Assembly (NCBI GenBank): GCA_032718865.1
Contig: JALUTQ010000041.1
Coordinates: forward strand, 496,001 to 560,000
DNA length: 64,000 nt
Direction: 5' to 3'
From: Tilletia caries
Lineage: Eukaryota; Basidiomycota; Exobasidiomycetes; Tilletiales; Tilletiaceae
Shown here: in pieces, positions 10,527 to 21,531 of the stretch
Layout: every line of letters starts with the position of its first letter
Numbering within the stretch: the stretch's first letter is position 1
Notes under the pieces: model-generated
Databases searched by the model: none
What the model was told of the DNA's origin: nothing
The model's input: the letters and a program-made list of their open reading frames with translations, nothing else
Translations under genes and position numbers: made by a program

Positions 10527-11849
10527 ATGTCATCCGCAGCGAACGATTCCGTGCTCGAGGCTCGCGAACGAGCAATCCGCGACCAGGTCACAGCCGAACG
10601 TCGACTCGCCCTGGGCGCAGTCCCAGAAGAAGAAGATCAAAGCGCCTTCGCCTTCCAAATGAAGGTTGCCATCAACTCGTACTGGGACAAGATCCAGAAC
10701 GAGCGCCTCGAGTAATGCCGAGCCGAGCACGCACAACAAGCCGACGAGGACGCCCGAGTTCGAGAAGCGCAGCAACAAGCAGAGCGGGTACGAAGAGAGG
10801 AGGAGGAGCGACAGTTTGCGGCTGTCCAGACTGCAGCCAAGATGAAGGAGCTGCTCGGCACAACAAGCCCATCGACGTCGATCGACAAGGACAAGGGCAA
10901 GAAGGTTATCGAGATGGCGGAGGGTCGAATGATCAGCGCCTCGGTCAACATGTCTCGGCCAGGCGAATCCATCCTCAAGAAGATCGAGCAGGGCGAATAC
11001 AGCATCCCGCTTTGGCACCTCACGAGGGAGGGCACCGATCATGCTCAGCGAGCACGCGAACGTGGCAAGTCGAAGGTGGCCATCAAGGATGGAGAATTCG
11101 CCGTGGAGGAGGACACGTCGGCTAAGCTCACAGACGAGGAGCTTTCTGAAGCTGCCTAGATAGGAGCATCCAACGCCCTCATCCACTGGGCGCAACAACT
11201 CGGTCGACCCAAAGCCGAAGTCGAAGGGCTCAGCATCCTGCACGAAACACTCACAGCTCATGCCCTTTATCCGCATTTCCCACGCGCCTTCCACACCTGG
11301 CATCGAGTCCATCGTCAAACTTGGTGCACCTCCCATCTCGGATCGCCGGACGGCAAACGCGATGACTTGCGGCTCATCCGGATGGACTGGTGGAACGAGC
11401 TGCGCCTCAATGACGAGGTTCGCCAATGGACCGAAGCTGCCAACAAGAAGGTCGATGAGACCATTCAGGCATCACTGCTTCAGCGCATGGGACCTCGTAA
11501 GCGTTCCACACCCGACGACGAAACCGCAGGAGGCAGCAGCTCTGGACCAAGCTCTTCTCGTCGCACGTCCTTTCGAGCAGCGGGCGCATCGCCCCCTCGA
11601 TGCCTCATCTGCGGAGTGCGCGAGCCTCGCCACCCCTTTGCCACCTGCAATGCTACCACCCGAGTCGACAACCGACAGCAGATCATTCAACGCACTTCGG
11701 AGGGCCGCATCACCTTCAAGGACGACAACACCGAGCCGTGCACCAGCTACAACACAGGCCGGTGCAACTTCAAGGTCTGCAAGCGCATCCATCGCTGCAC
11801 GAACTGCGGCACTCGTGGACACGGAGACGCCTCCTGCCCACAACTGTGA
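10527..11849 (+). pseudogene. Gag-like protein of DIRS element 1 (two in-frame stops)
   Basis: One frame runs from MSSAANDSVLEARERAIRDQ to the stop at 11849, interrupted by TAA at 10713-10715 and TAG at 11157-11159. The first third is coiled-coil-like (EARVREAQQQAERVREEEER). The C-terminus has a C-x2-C pair (CLICG), a CCCH-type finger (C-x7-C-x4-C-x3-H: CTSYNTGRCNFKVCKRIH) and a perfect CCHC zinc knuckle (CTNCGTRGHGDASC), typical of nucleic-acid-binding Gag proteins. Both stops could be CAA/CAG codons mutated at C. Confidence 0.75.
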
Positions 11850-13843
11850 GCTCCCAACTCAGCCAACGTCTACCCTGAATGCCGAAGCCTTTCATTCAGC
11901 ACTCCAACGATGCGACCTCCTCGCACGATACCCGAACTTAGTGCAACATCTCACACATGGCTTCCACATCGGCATTCCAGCGCTTCATCACACATACACG
12001 CCCCCCAACCATGCTTCAGCAAAGACTCAGCCAGAAATCATACGCACCCTCATCTCCACTGAGATGTCTATCGGCCGCTACCGAGGTCCCTTCACACATA
12101 CGCAACTCGAATCGTTAATCGGTCCATACCAGACTTCGCCCTTGGGAGTCATTTCAAAGAAGCCAACGGGTCATCGCTTGATCCAAGATTTCTCTTTCCC
12201 TCATGATACCCAAACACCCAGTATCAATTCCCTTCTTGATTCGTGAGTATCGACTCTGCCAGTGATTCCTTTGCCAGCATGGCACACAAGCAATGCAGCA
12301 TGCATACCTACATCAGCATGATGTTATGAAGTCATCCAGTTCAGCATGGACTGTTGAGCCAGCATGGCTTGAGCATGTGCCAGCATGGCATGGATTAGCC
12401 AGCATGGCTTTTCAATCATTGAGCACGCATGCTCATAAGTCATTCCTTACTTTGTCCATTCACAGCAATGAATGGCCTACTACTTGGGGAGCCGCCAAAG
12501 ACGCATGTCATGCTATTCTCCGCTTGCCCGAATCCACGCAGGGAGCAACACGCGATATACATTCCGCCTACAGGCTCATCGCGCTCCATTCGTCGCAGTG
12601 GCCTGGAGTCGTGGTCAAGGACACGTCCGATGCCCTTTATGTCGATCTTTGCCTTGGATTCGGTCTCGCCACCGCACCCGGCATATGGGGAATGATAGCT
12701 GACGCGGTCGCCGACATTTTGCGCCGCTCTGGCTTCGGTACCCTCATCAAATGGGTAGACGATTTCCTCTTCCTCACCGTTCCCCTTTCCGATCCCAACC
12801 AAGCAAACGACATGCTTGCAACGCATCGCAGTATCGTCTCAGCCGATACACAGCATGATGGCGGCACAACAAGCTTCCCCGATGCCAACGGCATCTTGCA
12901 CCCTGATGACGGCCGAGGGCACTACTCCAACAATGCATCCGCTTCAGCTCCAGACTCCCTCGTTACATCGCTACAAGCAATCAACAAGATCACCGATCCC
13001 CTCGGCTTGCCATGGAAATCGACCAAAGACGTCGACTTCTCCACCACTATCACCTACGTGGGCTTCTGCTTCGACATTCCGACCCGAACCGTCTCACTCC
13101 CAGACGACAAACGCGAGCGCTATCGAGCACAGTTGACCGACTGGCTACACCGATCGCGATTCACGCTGGACGAGGCCGAACAGCTGCATGGCCGTCTACA
13201 ACACGCCACCTTCGTGCATTCAGCTGGTCGCAAACGGCTGGCCTACTTTCGCCTCTTCCTTCGCCAATTCAGCTCTCCCACAGTCAGCAACTACAGCCTT
13301 CGCTACCCGCCACGAGGAATTTACAGCGACCTGCGGTGGTGGTCTTCTGCACTTTCAAGTCCAGGTCGGTCTCGTAACTTCAGCCAGGACACCACGCTCA
13401 CCGACCTCCAACTCTCCACCGACGCCTCACTGCAGTGGGGAATCGGCGTCGTTTGCGGATCGGACCAACTCATCCTTCAGCTGAAGCCTCAGGTTATTCA
13501 GGGGAACCAAGGCATTCTTTGGGCCGAGACCATTGCTTTGGAAATCGGCTTACGGGTCGCAATCGACAGAAGGATACAAGACACTCCCTTGGCCATCTAC
13601 TGTGACAACGCAGCAGTCATTGCCGGAGGATCATCTGGGCACATGCGAGACGAAGCGGCGATGGAAAGTCTTCTGCGCATTCGCGAACTCGAAGCATCCC
13701 ACAACATCGACGTCCATCCGGTCTACGTCCCATCAGCAGAGAACCCCGCAGACTCTCCTTCTCGCGGCATCTACACATCCACCGGCCGCATTCAGTGCCC
13801 TACTTTGCCGCCACAGCTTCAAAATATCTTCACTTTCATCTGA
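11830..13843 (+). CDS. Reverse transcriptase-RNase H of DIRS element 1, with an intron
   Basis: Starting in the +1 frame across the end of Gag, the protein shows SPLGVISKKPTGHRLIQDFS, then SINSLLDS, RDIHSAYRLIALH, and the polymerase box KWVDDFLFLTV (VDD). RNase H follows with LSTDASLQWGIGVV, AIYCDNAAVIAGG and YVPSAENPADSPSRG. The frame is broken only by a 223-nt GT..AG segment (12243-12465). Removing it joins LLDS directly to NEWPTTWGAAKDACH in frame, so it is a spliceosomal intron or a segment that mimics one. The start codon is uncertain (frameshift from Gag or internal initiation). Confidence 0.8.
12243..12465 (+). repeat. Intron in RT carrying four GCCAGCATGGC copies
   Basis: GT at 12243 (TC|GTGAGT) and CAG at 12463-12465 bound it. 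Perfect 11-mers GCCAGCATGGC start at 12273, 12358, 12379 and 12398, with further CAGCATG variants between. Each has a 4-bp GCCA/TGGC stem around GCA. The rest has no coding potential. Confidence 0.8.
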
Positions 13844-13871
13844 GCTACTTCAGATCCGGCTTAACGCTCTA

Positions 13872-15125
13872 CAACAGGCACATGCCACCAACTACTCCTC
13901 CCCACCAACTGCCGCCCAACCGCCATCCCCTGCGACCCCATCACCATCTCTTATCTCTCAATCAACGCTCCAGGTCTACAATCACCCTCGGCCCATCGAA
14001 CTTCCTCGCAGACCCCGAGTCTCAGCCAAGCTCCTCCCATCTCATCCCAGTCGCTCAGATTGCCCAGCCGTCAATCGTCTTCTGCTCTGGGATCTCCCGC
14101 ACACCACCCCTTCGCCACCCACCATCGAATCGCAGCGCATATCACAGGTCATTGCGGCTTCTTGGGCTCCCAGCACACGAACCACCTACGCGAGCGGCAT
14201 CCTACATTGGCACCTATGGGCACTCCGCAGTTTGCCTCCTGACCAGTGCCACCTTCCCATCCCCATACACCAGCTTCTGGCCTTCATCGCTGCGCATGCA
14301 GGGGACTATGCCGGTTCCACCATCAAGAACTGGGTCGCTGGCATTCGGGCATTTCACCTCGCCAAAGGCCACCTGCTCAACACTAAAGACGACCGCGTTC
14401 AGCAAGCATTGACTGGAGCGGCTCGACTCACCCCTGCCTCATCAGCCCGCCCACCTCGACCTCCATACACCGCTTCGCTCCTAGCTTCTCTCAAGCCTCA
14501 CTTCAATCTCCACGACCCTTTCGACGCTGCCGTCTGGGCCCTCATGCTTTCCGCTTTCTGGGGACTCGCACGCCTCGGAGAGCTTACGACAAAGTCGCTC
14601 GCTGCATTCACACCCCGCACTCATCCGACACGCGCTCACGCGATTCCACACATAATCAACAATGCACTGCACTTCAATCTCCACCTCCCTTGGACCAAGA
14701 CTTCTGCCTCGGGAGGCAATCTCATCATCTCCACGCAGCTCGAACCCATTTGCCCGGTCTCAGCGCTTTAGCACCACTTCAGACTCAACCCCGGCACCCC
14801 AACTTCTCATATCTTCTCCCACGGTCCAAACTCAGCACCAATGACTCGATCAATCCTCACGCAGCGCATCCAGCAGGCCGCCATTGCAGCCAATCAGCCT
14901 ACACTTCCCGGCCACAGCTTCCGCATCGGTGGCTGCACCGAGTTCCTCCTCAGAGGAACAAGTCTCGATGCCGTCCGCATCGCAGGACGATGGTCGTCCG
15001 ACTCATGGAAGCTCTACATTCGACGGCACGTCGAACTACTCGTTCCAGCACTCGCAAACGCTCCCAACCATGCCGCAGCAGCGGTCGTAACAGCAGGCGC
15101 TCCTGGCCAACACGGGATGCTCTGA
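13872..15125 (+). pseudogene. Tyrosine recombinase of DIRS element 1 (one in-frame stop)
   Basis: An N-terminal SAM-like region (SWAPSTRTTYASGILHWHLW) is followed by the catalytic domain: first Arg in FWGLARLGELTT, then the H-x-x-R box GHSFRIGGCTEFLLRGTSL, then AGRWSSDSWKLYIRRH with the nucleophile-region Tyr. The frame is continuous except for TAG at 14769-14771 (CTT TAG CAC, possibly from CAG). It would catalyse integration of the circular DNA intermediate. The start overlaps the RNase H end region and is not fixed. Confidence 0.75.
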
Positions 15126-15696
15126 GAGCACGGCCAAAGGCCTCATGGCACAGAGTCGCCATCCTGGGCTGGCTCTCGCATCGCATCTCGAGCATACCCA
15201 GCTCGCGCCCAATGTGGGCATCAATCTCACGCTCACATTTCTGCTGCTTTCCACGTGTGAAGGAGATCAAGTGACGAAGACTAAGAGTTTCTCCGAATCC
15301 GGTGGCTTTTGTTTCACTTTCACAGGTTCACCCGGGGTCTGGTCACACCAGACCTTGTAACTCCCAAATAGTTCACCCGCCCCAAGCGCCTTCCTTCCTC
15401 ACGCGCACGCCTCATGTGAAGAGACAGCGCCCCCTCGGGCCTCTCGCCGCTTCGTTGTGAGCACATTTGACAGAGGGGTTCTGATTGATGGTCGTTGTTG
15501 CCTGAAGACGACGACGACAGCACCAGGTCCTCGTCCGGTGAAGAGATTGCCACCATAGCCGGCCCTCGAAGCAACGCTTCCGATGAACCACCCTTCTTCC
15601 CTTGTTCTCCGTTCACGCCCTCTTCTTTCTCCCTAGCTCCAATCGAACACAGCAACATCCCTCCTTCGAGCTCCCAGCTCCACTTCGAAGGATAGC
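15126..15696. other. Region between DIRS element 1 and ZGRF1-like gene
   Basis: No gene is supported. It contains the 17-bp palindrome and probably the untranslated end of the retroelement. The minus-strand frame at 15320-15658 lacks domains and splice support. Confidence 0.4.
15337..15353. repeat. Short perfect palindrome near retroelement 3' end
   Basis: GTCTGGT-CAC-ACCAGAC forms a 7-bp stem with a 3-nt loop, about 210 bp past the recombinase stop. It may be a termination or element-end structure; no partner was found upstream. Confidence 0.5.
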
Positions 15697-16760
15697 CTAC
15701 CGCCTCAGAGTTGTGCCGAGTCGTCTTCGTTTCGTGTTGCTGGGGATTGAGGGGCCTTGCGATGTCCCAGCTTCGTTTGAAACTCGCTCCGTTTGGGCCT
15801 TGGACGCGAGTGAAGATCGTTGCGTCCCGAATGATGACATGCCGAGAGCCTCGTTCAAGGCGGTGGCGGGCGGGCCGAAAGAAGCTCCCGCTGCCGACTG
15901 TGAACTGAACACGACAGAGCTTCAGCTTTGAGATGTGTACGGTCGTGTCTCCACTCTTTGTGGACAGATGCTCACGCTGTTATCAAACTCGGCGCTTCAT
16001 CGTCTCCTTCGATAGGAATGGCGAAGTGGCCTCTGCTTGCGGGAGCCCGTGGTGCCTGCGACGCCTGGTACCCAGCCTCGTCATCGTCTTGACCTGGGAG
16101 CACAAATCGCCCATAGCTGGGAGCCGAGCTTGAAGTTGCCTGGACAGTCTGATTCAGGCCCGGCTGAATGCTGCGACTGCCAAGAGGACGAACAAAGGAG
16201 CGAATATCCTGTGACATTCATTGAGCGAACCTGTCAGTGCACGTTTGGAACAAGTCTAGTCAACTTACTTGTCGACTTGCACGAATGAAACCGACAACCT
16301 CGACGATGCATTTCGAATCAAGCTCCAGTGAGTGGCCTTGTGACCACACTTTGTGGGATGCTGTTCCGACCGGGACAGATGGACGACCGACCGGCACCGT
16401 AACTCAGCTATGAGGCAACATGCACACGTTTGGACCAGAGAAAAGCTCACCCTGGATGAATTTGAAGTCCTCTGCGATGGACTCTCCGGCCTCGTCGCTG
16501 AGAACGACCTGAACATGCCAAACGACCAGTTCTTGAGTGAAAAGCTTCAATCTTAACCGTGAAGTCCTCTGACCGATGGACACACCTTGCCGTTCATCAA
16601 GTGGTGATCCAGCGCTGAAGGCGGGTGTGAGGTTGGGATCAGTCCGCGAGTATAATTCAGGGAGAGGAAACGGGAGGGCCAACTCACTGCCATCATGCCA
16701 GACCCGATTGGTGTGCTCGACTTGCAGTGAGTACAGTACTTTCACGGAGGCAAGCGTCAT
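15697..16760 (-). CDS. ZGRF1/Mte1/Dbl2-like N-terminal domain (DUF2439) protein (222 aa, 6 exons)
   Basis: Exons (minus): 16760-16688, 16614-16586, 16508-16451, 16336-16269, 16208-15976, 15904-15697; all phases agree. The spliced N-terminus reads VKVLYSLQVEHTNRVWHDGT, LDHHLMNGK, VVLSDEAGESIAEDF, then GHSLELDSKCIVEV, the pattern of the ZGRF1-like N domain. Known members (budding-yeast Mte1, fission-yeast Dbl2, human ZGRF1) act with DNA helicases at recombination intermediates. The rest is low complexity, with GRFVLPG and GHFAIP short motifs and a basic KRRRLGTTLRR tail that could be nuclear targeting. No helicase domain follows, as in Mte1. It shares a ~330-bp divergent promoter with the Nudix gene. 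Confidence 0.75.
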
Positions 16761-17091
16761 CTCTACTGGTCAGCCCTGATCCCGACATGGTCTGCGTGAT
16801 GTGGATCCCATGCATGCACCTTGATAATGCTGCATATTGAGTAATTGAGTGGGACATGCATCAGCGACGCGAGCTCTCAGCTGTGTGTGGGTGTGGAAGA
16901 TCTGAGTCCCCAGCTCACATGAGTCACAGCATAGCGAGTCGAAGGGTCGGGTGCGTTTGACATCTTGAGTTCGTCGACGCTGAAGCGCTGAAGTGGCAGA
17001 ACGGTGGTCGAGGTCGAAGTCGAGGACGGGAGAGAACGGGAAATGAAGTGGAAAATGTTCTTGACGCCTGACGACGATCATCTCCAAAGTC
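16761..17091. promoter_or_regulatory. Divergent promoter region, ZGRF1-like and Nudix genes
   Basis: The two genes start back to back with 331 bp between ATGs. No TATA box is obvious. Short minus-strand frames here have no domain support. Confidence 0.4.
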
Positions 17092-18355
17092 ATGGGTGGT
17101 ACGAGTGTTCATCGGGGACAGGTCGGCGGCGAGGGCGGCGGCAAGAACCTCCTCAGTCTGCTCGAGGTCGTCCATCTCTGTCACAACTGTCATGAACCTC
17201 AGCTCGACCCCAACTTGCACTCTTTCCTCGTCGACGGCGTCCGATTCGGGTACATCATCCCTTCAGTCTATGCCCAGATCCAGAAAGAAGTCACTTCTTC
17301 ATCCTCGCCATCCGAGAGTGCCATTCGACTGATCGCCCCCTCGTCGGCGACAGCATCGTCAACAGGGACCCAGTCTGTCCTCGGCGCGGTCACTTTCTCC
17401 GACTGGTGTCAAACTCCCGATCAGCGCTCGACGGCCCTCCAATCTCTGGCCGAGAAATGGAAAAAGGAAGGGCTGTTCCCATACCAACTCGGGGGATGGC
17501 GGAACGAGCTCTACGCAATCTGGGGTCCCGGACATACCGTCGCTTTCCGACTGGAGCGAGCCGCATGCGCGTTGTGGGGCGTCGCCACGTTTGGTGTTCA
17601 TCTGAATGGGTACACGCCTGACATGCGGGTGTGGATTCCGAGAAGGGCGGCGAACAAGGCCACTTGGCCTTCGTACTTGGACAACACGGTCAGTTCGAAC
17701 TCTTCCTGAGCCATTGTCCCACAGCATGTACAGCTGAAGCATGCATCTCTTCTTTGTCCAGGTCGCCGGTGGCATCACGGCCGGAGACTCACAGGGAGAA
17801 TCGATCGTAAGGGAATGCTGGGAGGAGGCCGGGTTTCCCGAAGACCTCGTAAGGAAACACATCAAGGTCAGTGCCTGAATACTTCCCGTACTTTCTACTA
17901 GGTGAGACTCACTCGCGGGGTTCTCGCTCTACAGGCTACGGGTGTGATCACCTATGTCCACAAAACAGACGATGGATTCGTCCAGCCAGAGATCGAGTAC
18001 ACCTACGATCTTGCCTTGCCCTCGGCGGATATCCTTCCTCAGCCAGTCGACGGTGAGGCAGAAGCTTTCGAGCTCATGTCCTTTGAGCAGATCATCACGC
18101 TCCTCCGCCAGGCTAGGTTCAAGCCCAACTGTGCACTAGGTGAGGAATGCCGCTGTTACCGAACCTTGCAAAAGGAGCGGTTGAAGTTCGGAGAGAGTGA
18201 ATATTACTGACAGCCTTATGTTCTGTTCCCGGCGAGTCTGAACAGTCCTTATCGATTTCTACATCCGACATGGTCTGATCACTGCGGAAAGCGAGCCAGA
18301 TTACGTCGAGATCGTGGCCAAGCTTCACAAGTCGCTCGGCCTGCCCATGCCTTGA
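17092..18355 (+). CDS. Nudix hydrolase with DUF4743 N-terminus (Tnr3/YJR142W type), 338 aa
   Basis: Exons 17092-17688, 17762-17866, 17935-18139 and 18246-18355. The N-terminal DUF4743 region carries VHLCHNC, FPYQLGGWRNELYA, FRLERAACALWGVATFGVHL, and MRVWIPRRAANKATWPSYLDN. The Nudix box follows in exon 2 as GDSQGESIVRECWEEAGF. Length and order match fungal thiamine-related Nudix proteins; yeast YJR142W and the Tnr3 Nudix part hydrolyse damaged thiamine diphosphates. The C-terminus ends IVAKLHKSLGLPMP. It is predicted cytosolic, with no signal. The ATG at 17092 is the first in the open frame after the divergent promoter. Confidence 0.85.
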
Positions 18356-18404
18356 AAAGGTATCCAGGACTGCCACTTCTCTATGGACTACATGCGAACA
18401 TATC

Positions 18405-20199
18405 TCATAGAATAGATTGCAACTGTTGGATGTAAGTATCTACATCGTCTCCTAGATATGGTGCCTCTGGTCGGCTCTGAAAACGCTCAAGAAGCTGTCT
18501 GATAACTTGCTTCACCACTTCATCCTCTGGCTTGTACTGAGCCTGCCGGAGAAAGGTGCTGAGCATTCAGCTTGTACCACTGACACTCTGGACTCCGAAA
18601 GAAGCTCACCTCAGTCGGTGGCACGGTCAGATTGTGCAATACCATTTCCCAGAATCCTGACCACGCCCAGCCGGCGTCCTGGCGGGCGACCTGTTGCACG
18701 ATGCCGACCCACTCTGTTCTCCACTCGTCTTCCTTCGATGATCCTTGCTCGAGCGTGACTCTGACGTCTTCTAACGACGCCTCTACGTCTTCGACCTACC
18801 CGAACCAGAACAAAAATGGAGAGGGGATTAGTCGAGGGAGGCGTTCGAGTCACAGCAATTGAGGCTGGTCATAAACGGATCGCCTACCTCTTCTACCATG
18901 GAGTCGAACATGGACTCGAGGTTGTACGTGTTGCACCAGTTGTGATTGATCGAAATGCAGTCGGTCAGATTCAGGACCTCGTGATACCAATTCGACGGTA
19001 CGAAGATCGTCTCGCCAGGCTGCAGAAGAGATTGATCAGTTCAGCTTCGACAGTCCTGTCTGCATCAGATCAGGGGCACTTGCGCCTTACCTCTTGTACA
19101 AGCTCGAGCGCTTCTGATCGAGCTTCCTCCCATAGCGGCCAACCTGCTTTGCCCTCAGCGACGGTACCGAGTTCACCTCTTCGTGACCGCTCATCCATCT
19201 CATCGCAGTTGCTCGCCAGCTCGGAAGTGCGGATGTTCGGGAAACCTGCAGGAGAAGAGCAGATCAAGGTCGGTGGTCCTTCTCAAACCGTGCCGGTCAA
19301 CGATGATAACTCACGACGAAGTTTTCTAACGCATGTAGGCGGAAAGAGCCGCCAGCGTTTCTGGCCAATGATATTCGTCGACCAAGAGTAGGAAGTATAC
19401 ACTTTCGAGGCAGAAGTACAGAGAGGAAGCATCAGGACTGACTCAGCTCGGACGGGGCCTCAGTACCGTGTACGACCCAGAAGACAAAGACTCACCGTCG
19501 CGATGCAGACCCGTCGAAGAACCCTTGGATCCCGCGTAGCAGAAGGCAAAGTCGTCCGCCTCTGAATCCCGTACATTGTTCATCCAGTCGTCTTTGAACA
19601 GGCTAGGTGGGTCGTACAGCTCCGCTGCGGCCTTCACCTCCGTCTCAACGATACCGCCTTCCGAGGAGTTGTCGTTACGTTCTTTTCGAAGCCAGAGACG
19701 TTCTTGTCGGAAAATATGCCAGTCCTTGACGTAGACGACTGTTCCTGAGCGTGAGAGCTTGTGGGTCCGCATGAGCTCGACGGCATCCGAGAGCATCATA
19801 TCCGTTCTCTCCTGGGAGGAAACGGAGGACAGCACGACGGGTACGCGATGATGTTGTCCATATCGCTCCTGAAGCATATCAAAGGCGGGATGGAGGGACG
19901 TTTCGTCGAATTGAGCTTGAGCGTCGCGGTCGGCATTATCGCCAGCGGTGGCCAGGAGGCGGAAGATCGGCCAGCCTTTCACCAGATCCTGAGGCAGCAG
20001 GCAAGGCCGATTCGGGCGCAGATACTGATCCTACTTTTCAGCATTTGTGGACAGGAAGTAACATGCGAGAAAAGTGAGCCCGTGAGGTAAGTTCTGGGCT
20101 GGGAGGCCGACAATTTCTCACCGCAAAGTCAGCATATGAAGGAACCTGCTGAAGCCTCGCCACGGACGAGACAGGTTCACTGGACTCTGGACGAGCCAT
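18405..20199 (-). CDS. JMJD4-type JmjC 2-oxoglutarate oxygenase (436 aa, 7 exons)
   Basis: Exons (minus): 20199-20122, 20030-19496, 19401-19315, 19245-19091, 19019-18888, 18795-18610, 18542-18405; every junction keeps frame. Motifs in order: VPSYADFA/DQYLRPNRPCLL, VYVKDWHIF, LFKDDWMNN, FAFCYAGSKGSSTGLHRDV (the HxD iron ligands), YSWSTNIIGQKRWRLFPP, GETIFVPSNWYHEVLNLTD (distal His), SINHNWCNTYNLESM. Human JMJD4 hydroxylates a lysine of eRF1 and aids translation termination; the same role here is inferred. The acidic Glu/Asp-rich linker after the fold is fungal-specific. It converges on the Nudix gene with only ~50 bp between stops. Confidence 0.85.
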
Positions 20200-20570
20200 T
20201 CGATTCTGGCTCTTATGTGTGTCTTCAGGTTGAGAAAGGAAAAGGGTGGTGGTGGTACGCAATATGATTGTCGTGAGTGATGAGAAAAAGTATAGCTACA
20301 GATGTTCAGGGCAAAATGATGTACATATCACGCCGTCTCTCTATCGGAGGAGCAGGAAGCAAAGGCAGCTTGATGTTCCGTCAGAGGTCCCAGCGAGCTC
20401 CGCGTCTGGTGGCTGCGGTCTTCCGCAGAGCCAGTGTATTCGTGTATTCGCTCTGCATACAGTATTTCGGGTGCGCGGCCATCGAGGCTGAAGGATCGAA
20501 GCTGCCGACCTTCAATGCGGCCATCAAGGTCGGTGAGCGGGAGTGTCGCGAGCGCTAGCGAATCTTGGGC

Positions 20571-20944
20571 TCATCCCTGTGTGCGAGCGAATACACGGCT
20601 TGCCACTGCAATGTGGACCCACGTTGACGCGAAGCCGAAAATCTCGATGAATGTCGCCTTTCTCCTGAGCAAGGAGTCGAAGGCCCGAAGCTTGTCACAG
20701 ACAGGTGGCAAAGCCTTGTCCAGAGAGATGTAGTATCTGGCCCGTCTCGTTGATGTCCGGGACGGGTTCGTTGATGGGGAGTGACGCAGTAACCACTCTT
20801 CACAGAATGCGAGACGCGATGGTCCAGCAGGGGCAGGGATGGAATCATCGACGGTGACGCCCAATACTTCTGCCTGAGTATGAGCAAAGAGCGCGAGACT
20901 TCGGTCCCGAAAAGGCGCAGTCTTGATCTGTTGGGAGATTCTGT
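20571..20944 (-). CDS. Hypothetical protein, C-terminal exon
   Basis: After a CTCCTTCAG acceptor the frame reads RISQQIKTAPFRDRSLALFA, HTQAEVLGVTVDDSIPAPAG, ARYYISLDKALPPVCDKLRA, then FIEIFGFASTWVHIAVAS to the stop at 20571. The reading is protein-like and free of low complexity. A possible first exon begins at 21167 (MDYWQTLTDFADTVLFIPSF), head to head with the dual-PH gene, but no good donor links them. No family is recognised. Confidence 0.4.
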
Positions 20945-21531
20945 CTGAAGGAGGGAAAGCGAGAATTGAGAGAGAGGAACGAGGAAGCAGTTAGCGGTCA
21001 GCGCATATAGAGCAAGCAGACCCGTCAGTTCTCTTGATCATCGGCTTATCCTCTCCATCAGAAACGCAGCGAAAAGGCCGGAGCAGCGCAAGACCAAGGG
21101 AGGACGGAAAGCTGGGAATGAACAGGACCGTGTCAGCGAAGTCAGTCAGTGTCTGCCAGTAATCCATTCTGTCCGGTGATGAGAGGCTTCGCCAGACCGC
21201 CCTGTGACCATGTACACCATAAGAGCGGTAGCATAGGGAGCACGTTCAGCAGAGCTCGTCAGCAGCCGGAGAGCAGCGCGGAGAGAACAGCATGTCGTGG
21301 TTGGAAGGCAGAAGCATGTGCAGTGCGAGGTGATGGTCTCTTGTCCCCCCAATACGGCCGTATGAGTGAGTGTGAGTGGTCATCGACACGGACCCTGGCC
21401 GGTCTCCTCTTTGCCTCATCTCGCTCCCCTCCCATCTCTCCCGCAGTCTCGCCCAGCGCCCGCATCATCACCGCTGCCAGCATCACTACTTGCTACTCGC
21501 TCGGATCTCCTGGCGAACCGCGAACCGGACC

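Larger units (their letters stand above)
10527..15125 (+). mobile_element. DIRS-like tyrosine-recombinase retrotransposon (element 1, degenerate)
   Basis: Order on the plus strand is Gag-like protein, reverse transcriptase plus RNase H, then tyrosine recombinase, with overlapping or near-overlapping frames, as in DIRS elements. The integrase type (tyrosine recombinase instead of DDE) separates it from LTR elements. The Gag and recombinase frames each carry in-frame stops, so this copy is dead. Coordinates cover coding parts only; inverted or split direct terminal repeats were not found by eye. Confidence 0.85.

Noticed and set aside
11260..11829. RT frame of DIRS element 1 read back to 11260 as coding
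   Set aside because: It overlaps the zinc-finger region of Gag in another frame and shows no RT-family features before about 11850.
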